Shown in pieces: positions 63,387 through 64,000 of a stretch of DNA of 64,000 nucleotides. Below the pieces are notes generated by a model. That model was not told where the DNA came from. It saw only the letters and a program-made list of their open reading frames with translations, and ran no database searches. The position numbers were made by a program, and so were the translations under genes. The stretch's first letter is position 1. The number at the start of each line of letters is the position of its first letter. Source of the DNA: UBA7803 sp963822255 (GTDB lineage Bacteria > Pseudomonadota > Gammaproteobacteria > Pseudomonadales > Azotimanducaceae); NCBI GenBank assembly GCA_963822255.1, contig CAWGGV010000003.1, positions 248,001 through 312,000 of the forward strand. The letters are read 5' to 3'.

Positions 63387-64000
63387 ATGGAACTATGTGG
63401 TTTTGAAGTCGGCCTGAATCGGCCGCTGTTTCTCATCGCCGGGCCCTGCGTCATCGAAAGTGAAGGGCTGGTGCTCGACGTGGCCGGCAGGCTGAAGGAG
63501 ATCACCGCCGAGCTCGGCATCCCCTTCGTCTTCAAGAGCTCGTTCGACAAAGCCAACCGCTCGTCCCACGAGAGCTTCCGCGGTCCGGGCATCGACAGGG
63601 GCCTGTCGGCACTGGCCGCCGTACGAAAGCAGGTGGGCGTTCCGGTGCTCACCGACGTTCACGAGGACACGGACCTCGGTGCGGTCGCCGAGGCGGTGGA
63701 CGTGCTGCAGACCCCCGCCTTTCTGTGCCGTCAGACCAATTTCATCGTCAAGGTGGCGAGCCAGGGAAAGCCGGTGAACATCAAGAAGGGACAGTTCCTG
63801 GCCCCGGCGGACATGGCTAACGTGGTGGAAAAGGCGCGCTCCACCGGCAACCGCCAGATCATGGTGTGCGAGCGCGGGGTGAGCTTCGGCTACAACAACC
63901 TGGTCTCCGACATGCGGGCGCTCGCCATCATGAGGGCCACCGGTGCGCCCGTGGTCTTCGACGCGACGCATTCCGTGCAGATGCCGGGAGGCCTCGGCAC
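63387..64000 (+). CDS. kdsA: 3-deoxy-8-phosphooctulonate synthase (KDO-8-P synthase), 3' end beyond the window
   Basis: Condenses arabinose-5-phosphate with PEP to make KDO-8-phosphate for the LPS core. The first 204 residues are present: LFLIAGPCVIESEGLVLDVA, FVFKSSFDKANRSS, TDVHEDTDLGAV, FLCRQTNFIVKVA and CERGVSFGYNNLVSDMRAL. ATG 63387 follows GGGAAGG. The 112 bases between pyrG and kdsA hold no gene. Confidence 0.95.
   Translation, partial: MELCGFEVGLNRPLFLIAGPCVIESEGLVLDVAGRLKEITAELGIPFVFKSSFDKANRSSHESFRGPGIDRGLSALAAVRKQVGVPVLTDVHEDTDLGAVAEAVDVLQTPAFLCRQTNFIVKVASQGKPVNIKKGQFLAPADMANVVEKARSTGNRQIMVCERGVSFGYNNLVSDMRALAIMRATGAPVVFDATHSVQMPGGLG

Overview
The window is about 64 kb of GC-rich chromosome from a gammaproteobacterium. 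The gene orders are typical of that class: recJ-prfB-lysS; nadB diverging from rpoE-rseABC-degQ (mucD)-lepA-lepB-rnc-era-recO; and map-glnD-dapC-dapD-dapE diverging from rpsB-tsf-pyrH-frr-uppS-cdsA-rseP-bamA-skp-lpxD-fabZ-lpxA-lpxB-rnhB-dnaE-tilS-pyrG-kdsA. A complete lipid A start, BamA/Skp, type II secretion genes and sdhE-ygfX show a diderm (Gram-negative) cell. I see nothing that fixes the genus. No tRNA, rRNA, CRISPR array, prophage or transposase gene was found; mobile-type DNA is limited to REP palindromes.

Layout. 1-3.5 kb: end of recJ, prfB with its programmed +1 frameshift, lysS and ung. 3.6-3.8 kb: a REP cluster. 3.9-6.7 kb: an overlapping three-gene valine-degradation operon (enoyl-CoA hydratase, 3-hydroxyisobutyryl-CoA hydrolase, 3-hydroxyisobutyrate dehydrogenase). 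6.7-8.1 kb, minus strand: ygfZ followed by a halohydrin-dehalogenase-like SDR gene that lacks an internal piece. 8.1-9.0 kb: sdhE and a ygfX-like gene that runs into a second REP array. 9.0-18 kb: nadB, then the sigma-E envelope-stress operon and lepA/lepB. 18-24.7 kb: rnc, era, recO, rlmD, relA, adk. 24.7-26.7 kb: an unusually purine-rich leader and a lysine/alanine-repeat histone-H1-like protein. 26.7-29.5 kb: moeA, tsaB, rsmJ. 29.4-42.8 kb, minus strand: map, glnD, dapC, dapD, dapE, gspN, gspC, gspD, plsB. 42.8-64 kb, plus strand: translation, envelope and lipid A genes, then dnaE, tilS, pyrG and the start of kdsA.

How the genes work together. The right half is one long translation and envelope-building module: S2/EF-Ts/RRF; UppS and CdsA for lipid carriers and phospholipid; BamA/Skp for outer-membrane proteins; LpxD-FabZ-LpxA-LpxB for lipid A. 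RseP, which opens this module, is the site-2 protease that releases the sigma factor encoded in the left half (RpoE-RseA-RseB-RseC-DegQ), so stress sensing and envelope building are physically linked here. RelA lies between, and the rpsB promoter has the GC-rich discriminator typical of stringently controlled promoters.

Quality caveat. Many genes between about 7 and 29 kb and around 42-44 kb carry single-base frameshifts, mostly one extra base, including genes that are normally essential (rpsB, map) and the highly conserved rpoE and lepA. Sequencing or assembly indels are the simplest explanation. Affected genes are annotated as reconstructed single loci. The most interesting item is the dehalogenase-like gene at 6.7-7.2 kb, which has both diagnostic halohydrin dehalogenase motifs.
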